Of a stretch of 64,000 nucleotides of DNA, positions 36,036 to 44,012 are shown one piece after another; positions within the stretch are counted from its first letter, which is position 1; each line of letters starts with the position of its first letter. The stretch covers positions 4,452,628 to 4,516,627 of the forward strand of contig NZ_AP018288.1 in the NCBI RefSeq assembly GCF_002368335.1, given 5' to 3'. The stretch comes from Nostoc sp. NIES-4103 (GTDB taxonomy: Bacteria > Cyanobacteriota > Cyanobacteriia > Cyanobacteriales > Nostocaceae). The notes beneath the pieces are model-generated. The model searched no databases. It saw only the letters and a program-made list of their open reading frames with translations, and was not told the origin of the DNA. A program made the position numbers and the translations under genes.

Positions 36036-37082
36036 ATGTCCGAATCAACTCCCATTACTCCAAATACCAATCCAGGCAAAGCACCAGACTCAGTAGCCAA
36101 TAATCAAAGTCAAGAGATCACAGCAGTTGGCGATCGCAGTGCCAAAACTAGGCAACTGTTAGGCATGAAAGGTGCAGCACCAGGGGAAACTTCAATTTGG
36201 AAAATCCGGTTGCAGCTAATGAAGCCTATCACCTGGATTCCCCTGATTTGGGGAGTAGTCTGTGGTGCAGCTTCTTCTGGCAACTATACCTGGACGCTAG
36301 AAAACGTTTTGAAAGCAGCAGCTTGTATGTTGCTGTCCGGGCCTTTACTAGCAGGTTACACCCAAACCCTAAACGATTTCTACGATCGCGAAATCGATGC
36401 CATTAATGAACCCTACCGCCCCATCCCCTCCGGTGCAATTTCTGTACCCCAGGTAATTACGCAGATTGTAGTATTATTTTTATCTGGGATTGCTTTGGCG
36501 TTTGTTCTGGATATCTGGGCAGGTCATGAGTTTCCCAATGTCACAGTCCTAGCTTTATTTGGTTCTTTCATCGCCTATATCTACTCTGCACCTCCTTTAA
36601 AGCTGAAGCAAAACGGTTGGCTGGGGAACTATGCTCTAGGTGCTAGTTATATCGCCTTACCTTGGTGGGCAGGTCATGCTTTGTTTGGCGAACTTAATTG
36701 GAAAATTGTCGTTCTCACCCTAATTTACAGTTTGGCAGGATTGGGTATTGCCATTGTCAATGACTTCAAGAGCGTAGAAGGCGATCGCCAGCTAGGGTTA
36801 CAATCATTACCTGTAATGTTTGGTATCACCACAGCAGCATGGATTTGTGTGCTGATGATTGATTTATTTCAAGGATTTATTGCCGCTTATCTCGTCACCA
36901 TCCACGAAAATTTCTACGCTGCAATTTTGGTACTGTTAATCATCCCCCAAATCACCTTTCAGGATATGTATTTTCTGCGTGACCCCTTGAAAAATGATGT
37001 TAAATATCAAGCCAGCGCCCAGCCTTTCCTCGTCTTGGGAATGCTTGTTGCTGGTTTAGCACTAGGTCATGCTGGGATTTAA
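36036..37082 (+). CDS. chlG: Chlorophyll synthase
   Basis: 348 residues, UbiA-type prenyltransferase with about nine membrane helices. It esterifies chlorophyllide a with phytyl or geranylgeranyl diphosphate in the thylakoid membrane, the last step of chlorophyll synthesis. The two Mg-diphosphate motifs are NDFYDREIDAINEP (about 112-125) and NDFKSVEGDRQLG (about 240-252). The first 50 residues are polar, Pro/Ser/Asn-rich and longer than the catalytic fold needs. IYSAPPLKLKQNGWLGNYALG is also typical (run quoted to 20). The assignment is firm. Confidence 0.96.
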   Translation: MSESTPITPNTNPGKAPDSVANNQSQEITAVGDRSAKTRQLLGMKGAAPGETSIWKIRLQLMKPITWIPLIWGVVCGAASSGNYTWTLENVLKAAACMLLSGPLLAGYTQTLNDFYDREIDAINEPYRPIPSGAISVPQVITQIVVLFLSGIALAFVLDIWAGHEFPNVTVLALFGSFIAYIYSAPPLKLKQNGWLGNYALGASYIALPWWAGHALFGELNWKIVVLTLIYSLAGLGIAIVNDFKSVEGDRQLGLQSLPVMFGITTAAWICVLMIDLFQGFIAAYLVTIHENFYAAILVLLIIPQITFQDMYFLRDPLKNDVKYQASAQPFLVLGMLVAGLALGHAGI

Positions 37083-37096
37083 CAAAGCCTTTTACT

Positions 37097-37119
37097 CCCC
37101 TCTCCTTGTAGGAGAGGGG
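37097..37119. terminator. Hairpin after chlG
   Basis: CCCCTCTCC-TTGTA-GGAGAGGGG, perfect 9-bp stem, 14 bp after the chlG stop. No U run follows, so termination is uncertain; similar sequence is a common cyanobacterial palindromic repeat. Confidence 0.5.
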
Positions 37120-37299
37120 TTGGGGGAGAGGTCTAATTAAGCTGACGTTAATAAAGATTTTTCATCCCAAATCCCAAATTTAAAATCCCAAATTCGTATT
37201 ACTCAGCACTACTAAATTTATACTTCTGTAGTCAGAAGTTATCAATGAGGAGTTAAGAGGTAATATACTTCTAACTCTTAATTTTTATCAGGACTTGCC

Positions 37300-37587
37300 G
37301 TGTTGGAACTGATACTTTCTATCATTCATGGGATTCAACCTTTCTTAGTCCCCATTTGTTTTGTTGGTGCTTGGGTTGTAACTATTCTCTGCGTTTGGAG
37401 TCTATGGGTGGCAGCACGAGATAGTGTGAGTGCTGCCAAGCAAATGCATCAAATTCCCTGCACTGGCTGCCAATTTTTTACATCAGACTACCGTCTAAAA
37501 TGCACTGTACACCCCTCTATTGCCAACACAGAAGCAGCAATCAATTGTTTAGATTTTCAAGCGAAAACGAATCCCTATTTGTATTAG
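37300..37587 (+). CDS. Hypothetical small membrane protein with cysteine cluster
   Basis: 95 residues from a GTG at 37300 (AGGA seven bases upstream). One membrane helix (about 14-38: FLVPICFVGAWVVTILCVWS) is followed by a soluble tail holding CTGC (C-x2-C), a KCTVHP and an NCLDF. The four cysteines could bind metal or form disulfides. I recall similar short proteins in other cyanobacteria but no function. It follows chlG on the same strand about 215 bp on. Confidence 0.6.
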   Translation: MLELILSIIHGIQPFLVPICFVGAWVVTILCVWSLWVAARDSVSAAKQMHQIPCTGCQFFTSDYRLKCTVHPSIANTEAAINCLDFQAKTNPYLY

Positions 37588-37589
37588 GA

Positions 37590-37704
37590 ACGGGGGAGAT
37601 GGGGGGATAGGGGAGATGAGGGGGATGAGGGAGATGAGGGGGATGAGGGAGATGAGGGAGAAATAACAACTGACAACTGACTTCTAACTCCTAACTCCTA
37701 ACTC
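37590..37704. repeat. Heptamer repeats (GATGAGGGA; TAACTCC)
   Basis: GGGGGATGAGGGAGATGAGG-type units followed by GACAACTGACTTC and TAACTCC units, running to the stop codon of the dehydrogenase gene. The gap holds no gene. Confidence 0.9.
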
Positions 37705-38661
37705 TTAACTAATTTCCAACAAGACCTTTAAAACCCCTCGCTGCTGAGCGTGTTCAAAAGCTACAAGCCCTTCAGTCAGAGGGTAATGGGCGTGAATTAG
37801 GGGCTGTACGTCTACTTTTTTGGCGGCGAGTAGCTCAAGGGCAGCCGGAAAAGGGCCACAGCGAGAGCCAATAAGAGTAATTTCGTCTACTACTAAAGAA
37901 GAGACATCTATGTTGAGATTGTCAGCATAGGTACTTTTAAGCACCAAAGTTCCACGGGCACGTAAGGCACGGCGAGCGATCGCAAATCCTTCTGGGTTGC
38001 CGGTACACTCTACTGAGATATCATAGGCCCTGTCTGTCACAGCCTCGGCTAGACCCGTTTTGATACCCCTCGCTTCTAAGTTAGCAAGTTTGTCTTGATG
38101 CCTTCCCACTACCAAAAGTTCACAACCTGTTAAAGCTAATGTCTGGGCTACCAGTTGTCCTAATTTCCCATCTCCAACCACAAGCACTCGGTCATTTTGA
38201 CCCAAAGATACCTGTTGCTGAATTTCTAGTGCAGCTGCCAATGGTTCTGTAAAAGTTGCTACTTCTGTTGGCACATGATCCGGTACAGGATGCAAGTTTG
38301 CCACTGGCAAACAGAGATATTCTGCAAAAGCACCGTGACGGTTGACAATGCCCAATACTGTGCGGTTTTCGCAGTGAGTTGGTTGTCCGCTACGACAAAA
38401 ACGACATTTACCGCAGACAGCATTTATTTCTCCAACCACGCGCCGATTTAATAAATGTTCTGGCCCTTGTTCCACGACACCAACAAATTCGTGTCCCAAG
38501 ATGCCAGTGTAAGGATAGTAACCTTTTTTTAATTCGAGGTCAGTGTTACAAATACCCGCACGCAAGACACGCACTAAAGCTTCTCCTGGTGGTGGTTCAG
38601 GAATAGGAATATCTGTGCGTAGTTGTAATTCGTTGTTTTCGAGCCAGAGTCCTTTCATCAC
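37705..38661 (-). CDS. Zinc-dependent medium-chain dehydrogenase
   Basis: 318 residues. Catalytic zinc residues are in GICNTD and LGHEFVGVV; the structural zinc site is the four-cysteine loop CGKCRFCRSGQPTHC (about 84-98). The NAD(P) domain begins VLVVGDGKLGQLVAQ (about 166-180). It resembles threonine- or sorbitol-dehydrogenase relatives and the cyanobacterial alcohol-dehydrogenase annotated next to chlG. The substrate cannot be read from sequence. It is convergent with the small Cys protein gene and shares a repeat-filled gap with it. Confidence 0.88.
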   Translation of the reverse strand: MMKGLWLENNELQLRTDIPIPEPPPGEALVRVLRAGICNTDLELKKGYYPYTGILGHEFVGVVEQGPEHLLNRRVVGEINAVCGKCRFCRSGQPTHCENRTVLGIVNRHGAFAEYLCLPVANLHPVPDHVPTEVATFTEPLAAALEIQQQVSLGQNDRVLVVGDGKLGQLVAQTLALTGCELLVVGRHQDKLANLEARGIKTGLAEAVTDRAYDISVECTGNPEGFAIARRALRARGTLVLKSTYADNLNIDVSSLVVDEITLIGSRCGPFPAALELLAAKKVDVQPLIHAHYPLTEGLVAFEHAQQRGVLKVLLEIS

Positions 38662-38825
38662 TGTTTAAGCTGGTATAAACCGCATTACTCGGTGAACAGT
38701 ATAACAATTTTTCAACACTCAGTTGAATTCAGCAGATATGCCAAGACGGTAGTTTTACCTTGTGTAATCAGCACTTTCAATCAAACATCATCAGTTCAAA
38801 TTATCGTTAAATTTGTATAGCAAAA

Positions 38826-38853
38826 GCCTACACTTTGCGTAAAAAGTGTAGGC
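38826..38853. terminator. Hairpin between dehydrogenase and IMPase genes
   Basis: GCCTACACTTT-TGCGTA-like loop-AAAGTGTAGGC, 11-bp perfect stem. It lies 45 bp downstream of the inositol-monophosphatase-like gene (minus strand), the expected terminator position. Confidence 0.65.
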
Positions 38854-38897
38854 AAATTGTACACGTCGCTTAATGAATTTGTGAAAAAAGCGACCGA

Positions 38898-39704
38898 TTA
38901 GATTTTCAATTCTTTAAGAAATGGCTCAAATACCGGAATCAATTCCGGACGACTGACCACAAGGGTAGGAAAAGAGCGATCGCTGTAATCTTGTCCTGGT
39001 ATCAAAGGAAACGGCTCTGATTTCAGTGATGACCAAACGCCACCAGCAGCTTGAACAATTACCCAAGCCCCAGCCAAGTCCCAAACTTTTGGTGTCGCTT
39101 CAACGCCGCCTAATGTTGCCCCGGTAGCAACGGTCAGGAAGTTATAACTCGCTACACCCAACATGCGAATTTTGCAGGGAAATCCTTTTTGGATGACGGC
39201 AGTGCTACGGGAACAGAGGTTGAAAAAATGATTGTTGCTGGGAGGATCAACACTGGTGTGGATGGGGTGATGATTGAGAAATGCACCCGATGGCGTTGCC
39301 AAACCAGATGCACCTTCCCAGAAACCATGAAAAGCTTGATTGAGTGGCGGCGCGTAAACGTAACCAAAAATCGGTGTGCCTTGATAGAGTAAAGCCAGAG
39401 AAATCGACCAAATGGGAATACCCCGTGTAAAGTTGGTTGTGCCGTCCAGAGGGTCAATTACCCAGCACCACTCTCTATCTGGAAAGACTTGATCGTTTTC
39501 TTCGCTCAAAATGCCATAGCCATTGAAAGTAGAGGCGATCGCATCGCGAATTTCTTGATCAGCCCATTTATCCGCCCGCGTTACCAAACTACCATCGGCT
39601 TTTTGTAAAGCCTGCACTTGCCCAAAGTCCTGCATGAGTTGCTTTCCCACTCTGGTAGTGGTAGTCTGGGCAAAATCGAGAACTGTTGTCCAAAAATCAT
39701 TCAT
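38898..39704 (-). CDS. Inositol-monophosphatase-family phosphatase
   Basis: 268 residues. Metal and phosphate motifs are complete: ILSEEND (Glu), WVIDPLDGTTNFTRG (the DP-D-GTTN motif, about 81-95) and WDLAGAWVIVQAAGG (about 208-222). These Mg-dependent enzymes cleave inositol-1-phosphate, histidinol-phosphate or PAP. Cyanobacteria have several paralogues, so the substrate is open; histidinol-phosphatase is one possibility. It is followed by a hairpin and stands on its own between the PucC carrier and the dehydrogenase. Confidence 0.88.
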   Translation of the reverse strand: MNDFWTTVLDFAQTTTTRVGKQLMQDFGQVQALQKADGSLVTRADKWADQEIRDAIASTFNGYGILSEENDQVFPDREWCWVIDPLDGTTNFTRGIPIWSISLALLYQGTPIFGYVYAPPLNQAFHGFWEGASGLATPSGAFLNHHPIHTSVDPPSNNHFFNLCSRSTAVIQKGFPCKIRMLGVASYNFLTVATGATLGGVEATPKVWDLAGAWVIVQAAGGVWSSLKSEPFPLIPGQDYSDRSFPTLVVSRPELIPVFEPFLKELKI

Positions 39705-39777
39705 TGATTAATTCTCGCGCAAAGGCGTTACTGAGCCAAGATAGGTAAATTCAGATTTTGGCTGGGCAGCTTTTAGT

Positions 39778-41211
39778 TTAGTCTAGATCACTTTCTAGAA
39801 CAGAAGCGATCGCTTGTTTGGTATTTGTTTGAAACTCGGTGACATTAACTCGATTCAAGAACCAAATCGACAGCACCATCCCTACAGCTTCGAGGGCAAA
39901 TACCAATCCATAGGCTAGCACCAAATTGGGTAGCAATCTGCGACCAACATCTAAGATCGTACCGCCTAAAACTACTGCCACTCCCCTAGACATGGACTGT
40001 GCTAGTCCCCACGCACCAATGAATGTACCTGCGGCTTCTGCTGCTGTCAAATCCAACATCAAGCTAATTGCTGCTGTAGTTAAGAAACCAGTAGCTAAAC
40101 CAAACAAGACTAAACCTAGCTTCAAAAAAGCTGGATTGGCTGTGAATCCTGATAAACCCAGTAATACTGCACAAAATGCCACCAACATACAACCTAAGCG
40201 GGCACTTTTGCGCTTACCCAAACGTGGCACAACAAAAAAGCCTGCAACGCTGTAGGCAATTAGCAGACCAATGCCATAGAAAACATTCAGCTTGGTGCTT
40301 TCAGCCAAAGGCATTTTAAACACCTGTCCTGCATAGGGTTCCAAAATGGGGTCTTGCATAAATAAACAGAGTGTCATCACTAATAAAAAGGTGAAAAACA
40401 AACCTGTTTGCCGACTAGCTGTTAATATTTCCCAAGCTTTACCCAGAGTAATGCTGTCTTCCCGGTTCACCAATGTGGAACGGCTGGAGTAAAGCGAGTA
40501 CTTTTTCTCAACACCCAATGTTGCTGCGATCGCAAAACCAAATACAAGTGCTGGGACAATGACAAATAGTCTGTTGACTGCCGCCTGCAAGGTGTCTATA
40601 TTCGCTTCTGGTGTTAATTCCTTGAGTAAACTGCCACTGAGAACCCCCCCGACAATTATCCCCACCATCAGCATCGACCAAACAATACCAACGACTTTGG
40701 AACGGTTGTCTTCTTCAGAGACATCCACCAACAAAGCCGCAAAGGCGGTACCGCTAGCACAAAGTGCTAAACCGTAGACAGCAAAAATCAAGGATAATAA
40801 TGCTGTCCAGCCGATTGTTTCGGTTGTCCATGCCCAGCCACCCGCACTACTAGCGGCGTTATTCAGCTGCCACATTACTTGTACAGCTAAAAATGCAGCG
40901 ATCGCAAATATTGCCGCCCCCACCCAAACATAAACTGTGCGGTGATATCCCCACAACGGTTTAGCATCGGATATTTGACCAAACCAAACGCGGGAAGGAG
41001 AAACAAATGCTGGTAGTGCTAACACCAATGCTACCAGCGTTGCGGGAATTGCGATTTCTTGAATCATGACTCTATTCAGTACGCCCAGAGTCAAGATGGA
41101 CATCATACTCAATCCCATTTGAAACAACCCCAGTCGGAATACGGTCAGCAAGTTGACCTTTGGCACCGCTGAGGATTTTGCTTGGGCATCAAACATTTCA
41201 CCGCTTGCCAT
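39778..41211 (-). CDS. BCH/PucC-family MFS carrier
   Basis: 477 residues, about twelve membrane helices. It is the photosynthesis-related MFS branch (PucC, LhaA, BCH), with FRLGLFQMGLSMMSILTLGV followed by LNRVMIQE at the start, SPSRVWFGQISDAKPLWGYHR (quoted shorter: VWFGQISDAKPLWGYHR) in the first cytosolic loop and VDVSEEDNRSKVVGIVW in the fifth-sixth region. Members help assemble light-harvesting or move tetrapyrroles. A nearby chlG fits a pigment role (inference). Confidence 0.87.
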   Translation of the reverse strand: MASGEMFDAQAKSSAVPKVNLLTVFRLGLFQMGLSMMSILTLGVLNRVMIQEIAIPATLVALVLALPAFVSPSRVWFGQISDAKPLWGYHRTVYVWVGAAIFAIAAFLAVQVMWQLNNAASSAGGWAWTTETIGWTALLSLIFAVYGLALCASGTAFAALLVDVSEEDNRSKVVGIVWSMLMVGIIVGGVLSGSLLKELTPEANIDTLQAAVNRLFVIVPALVFGFAIAATLGVEKKYSLYSSRSTLVNREDSITLGKAWEILTASRQTGLFFTFLLVMTLCLFMQDPILEPYAGQVFKMPLAESTKLNVFYGIGLLIAYSVAGFFVVPRLGKRKSARLGCMLVAFCAVLLGLSGFTANPAFLKLGLVLFGLATGFLTTAAISLMLDLTAAEAAGTFIGAWGLAQSMSRGVAVVLGGTILDVGRRLLPNLVLAYGLVFALEAVGMVLSIWFLNRVNVTEFQTNTKQAIASVLESDLD

Positions 41212-41561
41212 GGCTGTTTTTTCGTATCGTTTATTAAATATGATCTCTCTTTAAATAAAGATAAACTGTTCGATGAAACTTAAAATCCCAGATTTCCAAG
41301 AAACTCCACCAACACCATTTCACTTTTTCATACTTTGAGGTGCAGCAACCAACATCCAAGGGTCAATCATGGTTTGTAAACAGCGATTCGCTAACATTGA
41401 GGTGGTATTACTTGCGATCGCACTTGGTTACCTTGGTATTGTTCAGGCTGTGGTGCGATCGCTATAGCAATTCATCAGAACATTAACGTCTAAAATTGCT
41501 CACTCTGGCTATTGCTTGCTCTACCATTGACAATTAGCAACACCAAAATCGAATAAACATT
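41212..41561. other. Intergenic region before the toxin-antitoxin pair
   Basis: About 350 bp. It holds the PucC-gene promoter side, two HIP1 octamers (about 41417 and 41457 regions) and the small open frame 41369-41467 described separately. Otherwise nothing recognisable. Confidence 0.6.
41369..41467 (+). CDS. Possible 32-residue single-helix membrane peptide
   Basis: ATG at 41369 with AAGGG five bases upstream reads MVCKQRFANIEVVLLAIALG to a TAG at 41465. One membrane helix (about 11-29) flanked by basic residues on both sides. Short one-helix proteins are common in cyanobacterial thylakoid complexes, but I do not match this to a known one, and a frame this short can arise by chance. Confidence 0.3.
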   Translation: MVCKQRFANIEVVLLAIALGYLGIVQAVVRSL

Positions 41562-41810
41562 ATGAAAATCAAGGGCATCAAGCGCAAAAACACAATAGAA
41601 ATCTTTCAGGAGATAAACATTCCTGATGGACAAGAAATATTCATAGAGATTTTATACGAAAACTCTCAAACAAGCGTAAATAGTGAATCAAAATTCTGGA
41701 AATCCCTGGAAAAATTCCGCCAAGAGCAAGAATTAGAAACCGCAGGTATTGAACCAGGAATTTTTGCAGATGTACGAGATTGTTCACCAGGACGTGAGAT
41801 AAGTTGGTAA
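41562..41810 (+). CDS. Antitoxin of a VapBC-type pair
   Basis: 82 residues. N-terminal beta segment with KIKGIKRKNTIEI (looks like a short DNA-binding or dimerisation strand) then a helix, SKFWKSLEKFRQEQELETAG, followed by an acidic tail as in cyanobacterial VapB-like antitoxins. It overlaps the downstream PIN-domain gene by 7 bp, the usual coupling for such pairs. The call rests mainly on that position. Confidence 0.65.
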   Translation: MKIKGIKRKNTIEIFQEINIPDGQEIFIEILYENSQTSVNSESKFWKSLEKFRQEQELETAGIEPGIFADVRDCSPGREISW

Positions 41811-42226
41811 ACTTGCGTTTTTTATTAGATACAAATATTCTTTCCGAACCATTGCGTCCACTTCCCAATACCAATGTTCTCGAAATGCTACGGCGACATG
41901 AAAATGAAATAGCTACAGCAACAGTTGTCTATCATGAATTACTTTTTGGCTGCTACCGTCTTCCAGAGTCTAGAAAACGTCAAACTATAGAAAAATATCT
42001 CCAAGAAATAGTTCAGCCTAATATACCCTTACTGCCATACGATACTAACGCTGCTATGTGGCACGCAACAGAAAGGGCACGTCTAGTAAATATTGGTAAA
42101 ACGCCATCATTTGCAGATGGCCAAATTGCAGCGATCGCTAATGTTAACGATTTAGTGCTTGTTACTAACAATATCTCAGACTACGCTGATTTCACTGAAT
42201 TAGCAGTGGATAACTGGTTTATATGA
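41804..42226 (+). CDS. PIN-domain ribonuclease toxin (VapC-like)
   Basis: 140 residues from TTG at 41804. The PIN acidic triad is visible: LLDTNILSE (first Asp near residue 9), TATVVYHELLFG (Glu near 45), PSFADGQIAAIA (Asp near 108), and the closing VLVTNNISDYADF. VapC toxins cleave tRNA or rRNA. The start overlaps the antitoxin end. Intact by sequence; a second TTG three codons later is also possible. Confidence 0.85.
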   Translation: MVNLRFLLDTNILSEPLRPLPNTNVLEMLRRHENEIATATVVYHELLFGCYRLPESRKRQTIEKYLQEIVQPNIPLLPYDTNAAMWHATERARLVNIGKTPSFADGQIAAIANVNDLVLVTNNISDYADFTELAVDNWFI

Positions 42227-42243
42227 ATCTTAATTGAAAGCAA

Positions 42244-43563
42244 TTAACACCAAGTTTGTATAACTCTACCTTGCAATTGTTGTCCTAACCAAGGTGTATT
42301 ACTCGAGAGCGTATACAAATTTTTCTTTTCAACTTTCCAGTTTTGCTGCGGGTCAAATAAAGTTAGTTCAGCCTTTTGCTGAGGACTAATTTCACTCACT
42401 TTTTGTCCTAAACACTCCGCAGGCTTAGTACTCAACGCCCGCCATAATTCTAAAGCTGTAAATTCCCCAGTTTCCACAAGATACTGCCACAATAGCGGTA
42501 ATGCTAACTCCAAACCAATTGCTCCTGGTGGCGCTTCGGCAAAGGCTTGGACTTTTTCTTCATAGGTGTAGGGTGCATGGTCAATTGCGATCGCATCCAC
42601 AATACCCGCACGCACCCCTGCACGCAAAGCCGCCAAATCACTGGGATTGCCTAATGGCGGATCTAAATGCAAGCTAGTATTATAGCTTTTAATTGCTTTT
42701 GTGTCAAGTAAAAGGTGCATCCAAGTGGTGCTGGCGGTAATGGGTAAATTAGCAGCCTTGGCTGTTGCTATCAGTTCCACACTGCGAGCTGTGGAGACAC
42801 GCATGATATGTACAGGTGTATTTGTGGCGGCTACCAATTCTAATAAAGTAGCGATCGCAGTTGTTTCTGAACTGGTGGGTATTGGTGGCAAACCGAACCG
42901 CAGCGCATCCGCCCCTTCCCGCATGACTCCATTAGATGCAAGCTGGCGATCGCAAGGCCAAAAAGCCACTGGTTTACCCAACGGTTGCAGATATTCCAAC
43001 ACCCGTTGCACCAAAGCCAAATTTTCCAATGGCTTACCATCGGTAAAACCAACAATTCCAGCAGCAGCTAAATCAGCCAATTCCGTCATTTGTTTCCCAG
43101 CAATATCTAAGGTGATAGCACCCCAGATGTTGAGCAGGGGTGCAGGGGAGGGAGGGAGCAGGGGAGACAAACTCACCTCTCTCATCTGTCTCATCTCCCT
43201 CATCCCCCTCATCTCCCCATCTCTCCCTTTGTGCAACTGTACCACAAGCGCAGGATTATCAATTGGTGGAGATGTATCGGGTAAGAGGCTAACTCTGGTA
43301 AAGCCACCAGCCGCAGCAGCTTGCAAAAAAGACAACAAAGTTTCTCGTTCTTCAAACCCTGGTTCGCTGGAGTGGCTATACAAATCGACTAACCCAGGCC
43401 CCAACACTAAACCCCGACAATCTCGAATTTGTGTATCGGCGCTGATATCAGAAATGTGTGCTGTAACAGCTTGGATTTCACCATCAGCAATTAGCACATC
43501 AGCTACTTGGTCAGTTTCAGAAATTGGGTCAATTACCCTTACTTGTTGCAACAGTTCAGTCAT
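42244..43563 (-). CDS. pyrC: Dihydroorotase-like protein, metal ligands lost
   Basis: 439 residues, amidohydrolase fold of class I dihydroorotase, with LPDTSPPIDNPALVVQL, PIPTSSETTAIATLLELV, LDPPLGNPSDLAALRAGV and IDAIAIDHAPYTYEEK all in place. But every metal-binding spot is changed: the H-x-H block reads DLYSHSSEPG, the H-C-E-D block reads FWPCDRQL, H-x-x-H is HIMRVST and PHH is WMH. It is thus probably a non-catalytic PyrC' that might partner aspartate carbamoyltransferase. A 32-residue insert (about residues 112-143), MRGMREMRQMREV onward, comes from a repeat at 43132-43227. The gene symbol is the family one only. Confidence 0.8.
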   Translation of the reverse strand: MTELLQQVRVIDPISETDQVADVLIADGEIQAVTAHISDISADTQIRDCRGLVLGPGLVDLYSHSSEPGFEERETLLSFLQAAAAGGFTRVSLLPDTSPPIDNPALVVQLHKGRDGEMRGMREMRQMREVSLSPLLPPSPAPLLNIWGAITLDIAGKQMTELADLAAAGIVGFTDGKPLENLALVQRVLEYLQPLGKPVAFWPCDRQLASNGVMREGADALRFGLPPIPTSSETTAIATLLELVAATNTPVHIMRVSTARSVELIATAKAANLPITASTTWMHLLLDTKAIKSYNTSLHLDPPLGNPSDLAALRAGVRAGIVDAIAIDHAPYTYEEKVQAFAEAPPGAIGLELALPLLWQYLVETGEFTALELWRALSTKPAECLGQKVSEISPQQKAELTLFDPQQNWKVEKKNLYTLSSNTPWLGQQLQGRVIQTWC

Positions 43564-44012
43564 AAAAATTATGAGTTAGGAGTTATGAGTTAGGAGTTAG
43601 GAGTTAGGAGTTAGGAGTTATGAGTTATGAGTTAGAAGTTAGGAGTTATGAGTTAGAAGTTAGGAGTTATGAGTTAGGAGTTATTTTTTACTGACTCCTT
43701 ACTTTATTCCTCACTCCTCATTCTTCACCCATAAATTTTTTACATTTTCCTAAATTGATTCCTCACTCCTAACTCCTCACTCCTAACTTTTCTACAATGC
43801 TTCTAAATTGATTCCTCACTCCTAACTCCTAACTCCTAACTTTCCTACAATGCTTCTAAATTGATTCCTCACTCCTAACTCCTAACTCCTAACTTTTCTA
43901 CAATGCTTCTAAATTGATTCCTCACTCCTAACTCCTAACTCCTAACTTTCCTACAATGCTTCTAAATTGATTCCTCACTCCTAACTCCTAACTCCTAACT
44001 TTTCTACAATGC
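43564..44012. repeat. GTTAGGAG repeats facing five tandem 53-bp units
   Basis: 43570-43690 is GTTAGGAGTTATGA-type units. 43748-44012 is five copies of a 53-bp unit (starts 43748, 43801, 43854, 43907, 43960), each with TTCTAAATTGATTCC, three CTAACTCC-type blocks and a CTACAATGC end. The end of each unit matches the stop region of the next gene (44004). TTTTC and TTTCC variants alternate between copies, suggesting spread as 106-bp dimers. The halves are complementary and could form a long hairpin. Confidence 0.92.

Noticed and set aside
42701..43579. 292-codon plus-strand frame opposite the dihydroorotase-like gene
   Set aside because: Antisense shadow; Ser/Ala/Thr-rich and no family match, whereas the minus frame has clear motifs.
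43748..44012. Regular 53-bp units suggested a CRISPR array
   Set aside because: The whole unit is repeated with no unique spacers, the period is that of a simple tandem repeat, and no cas genes are near.
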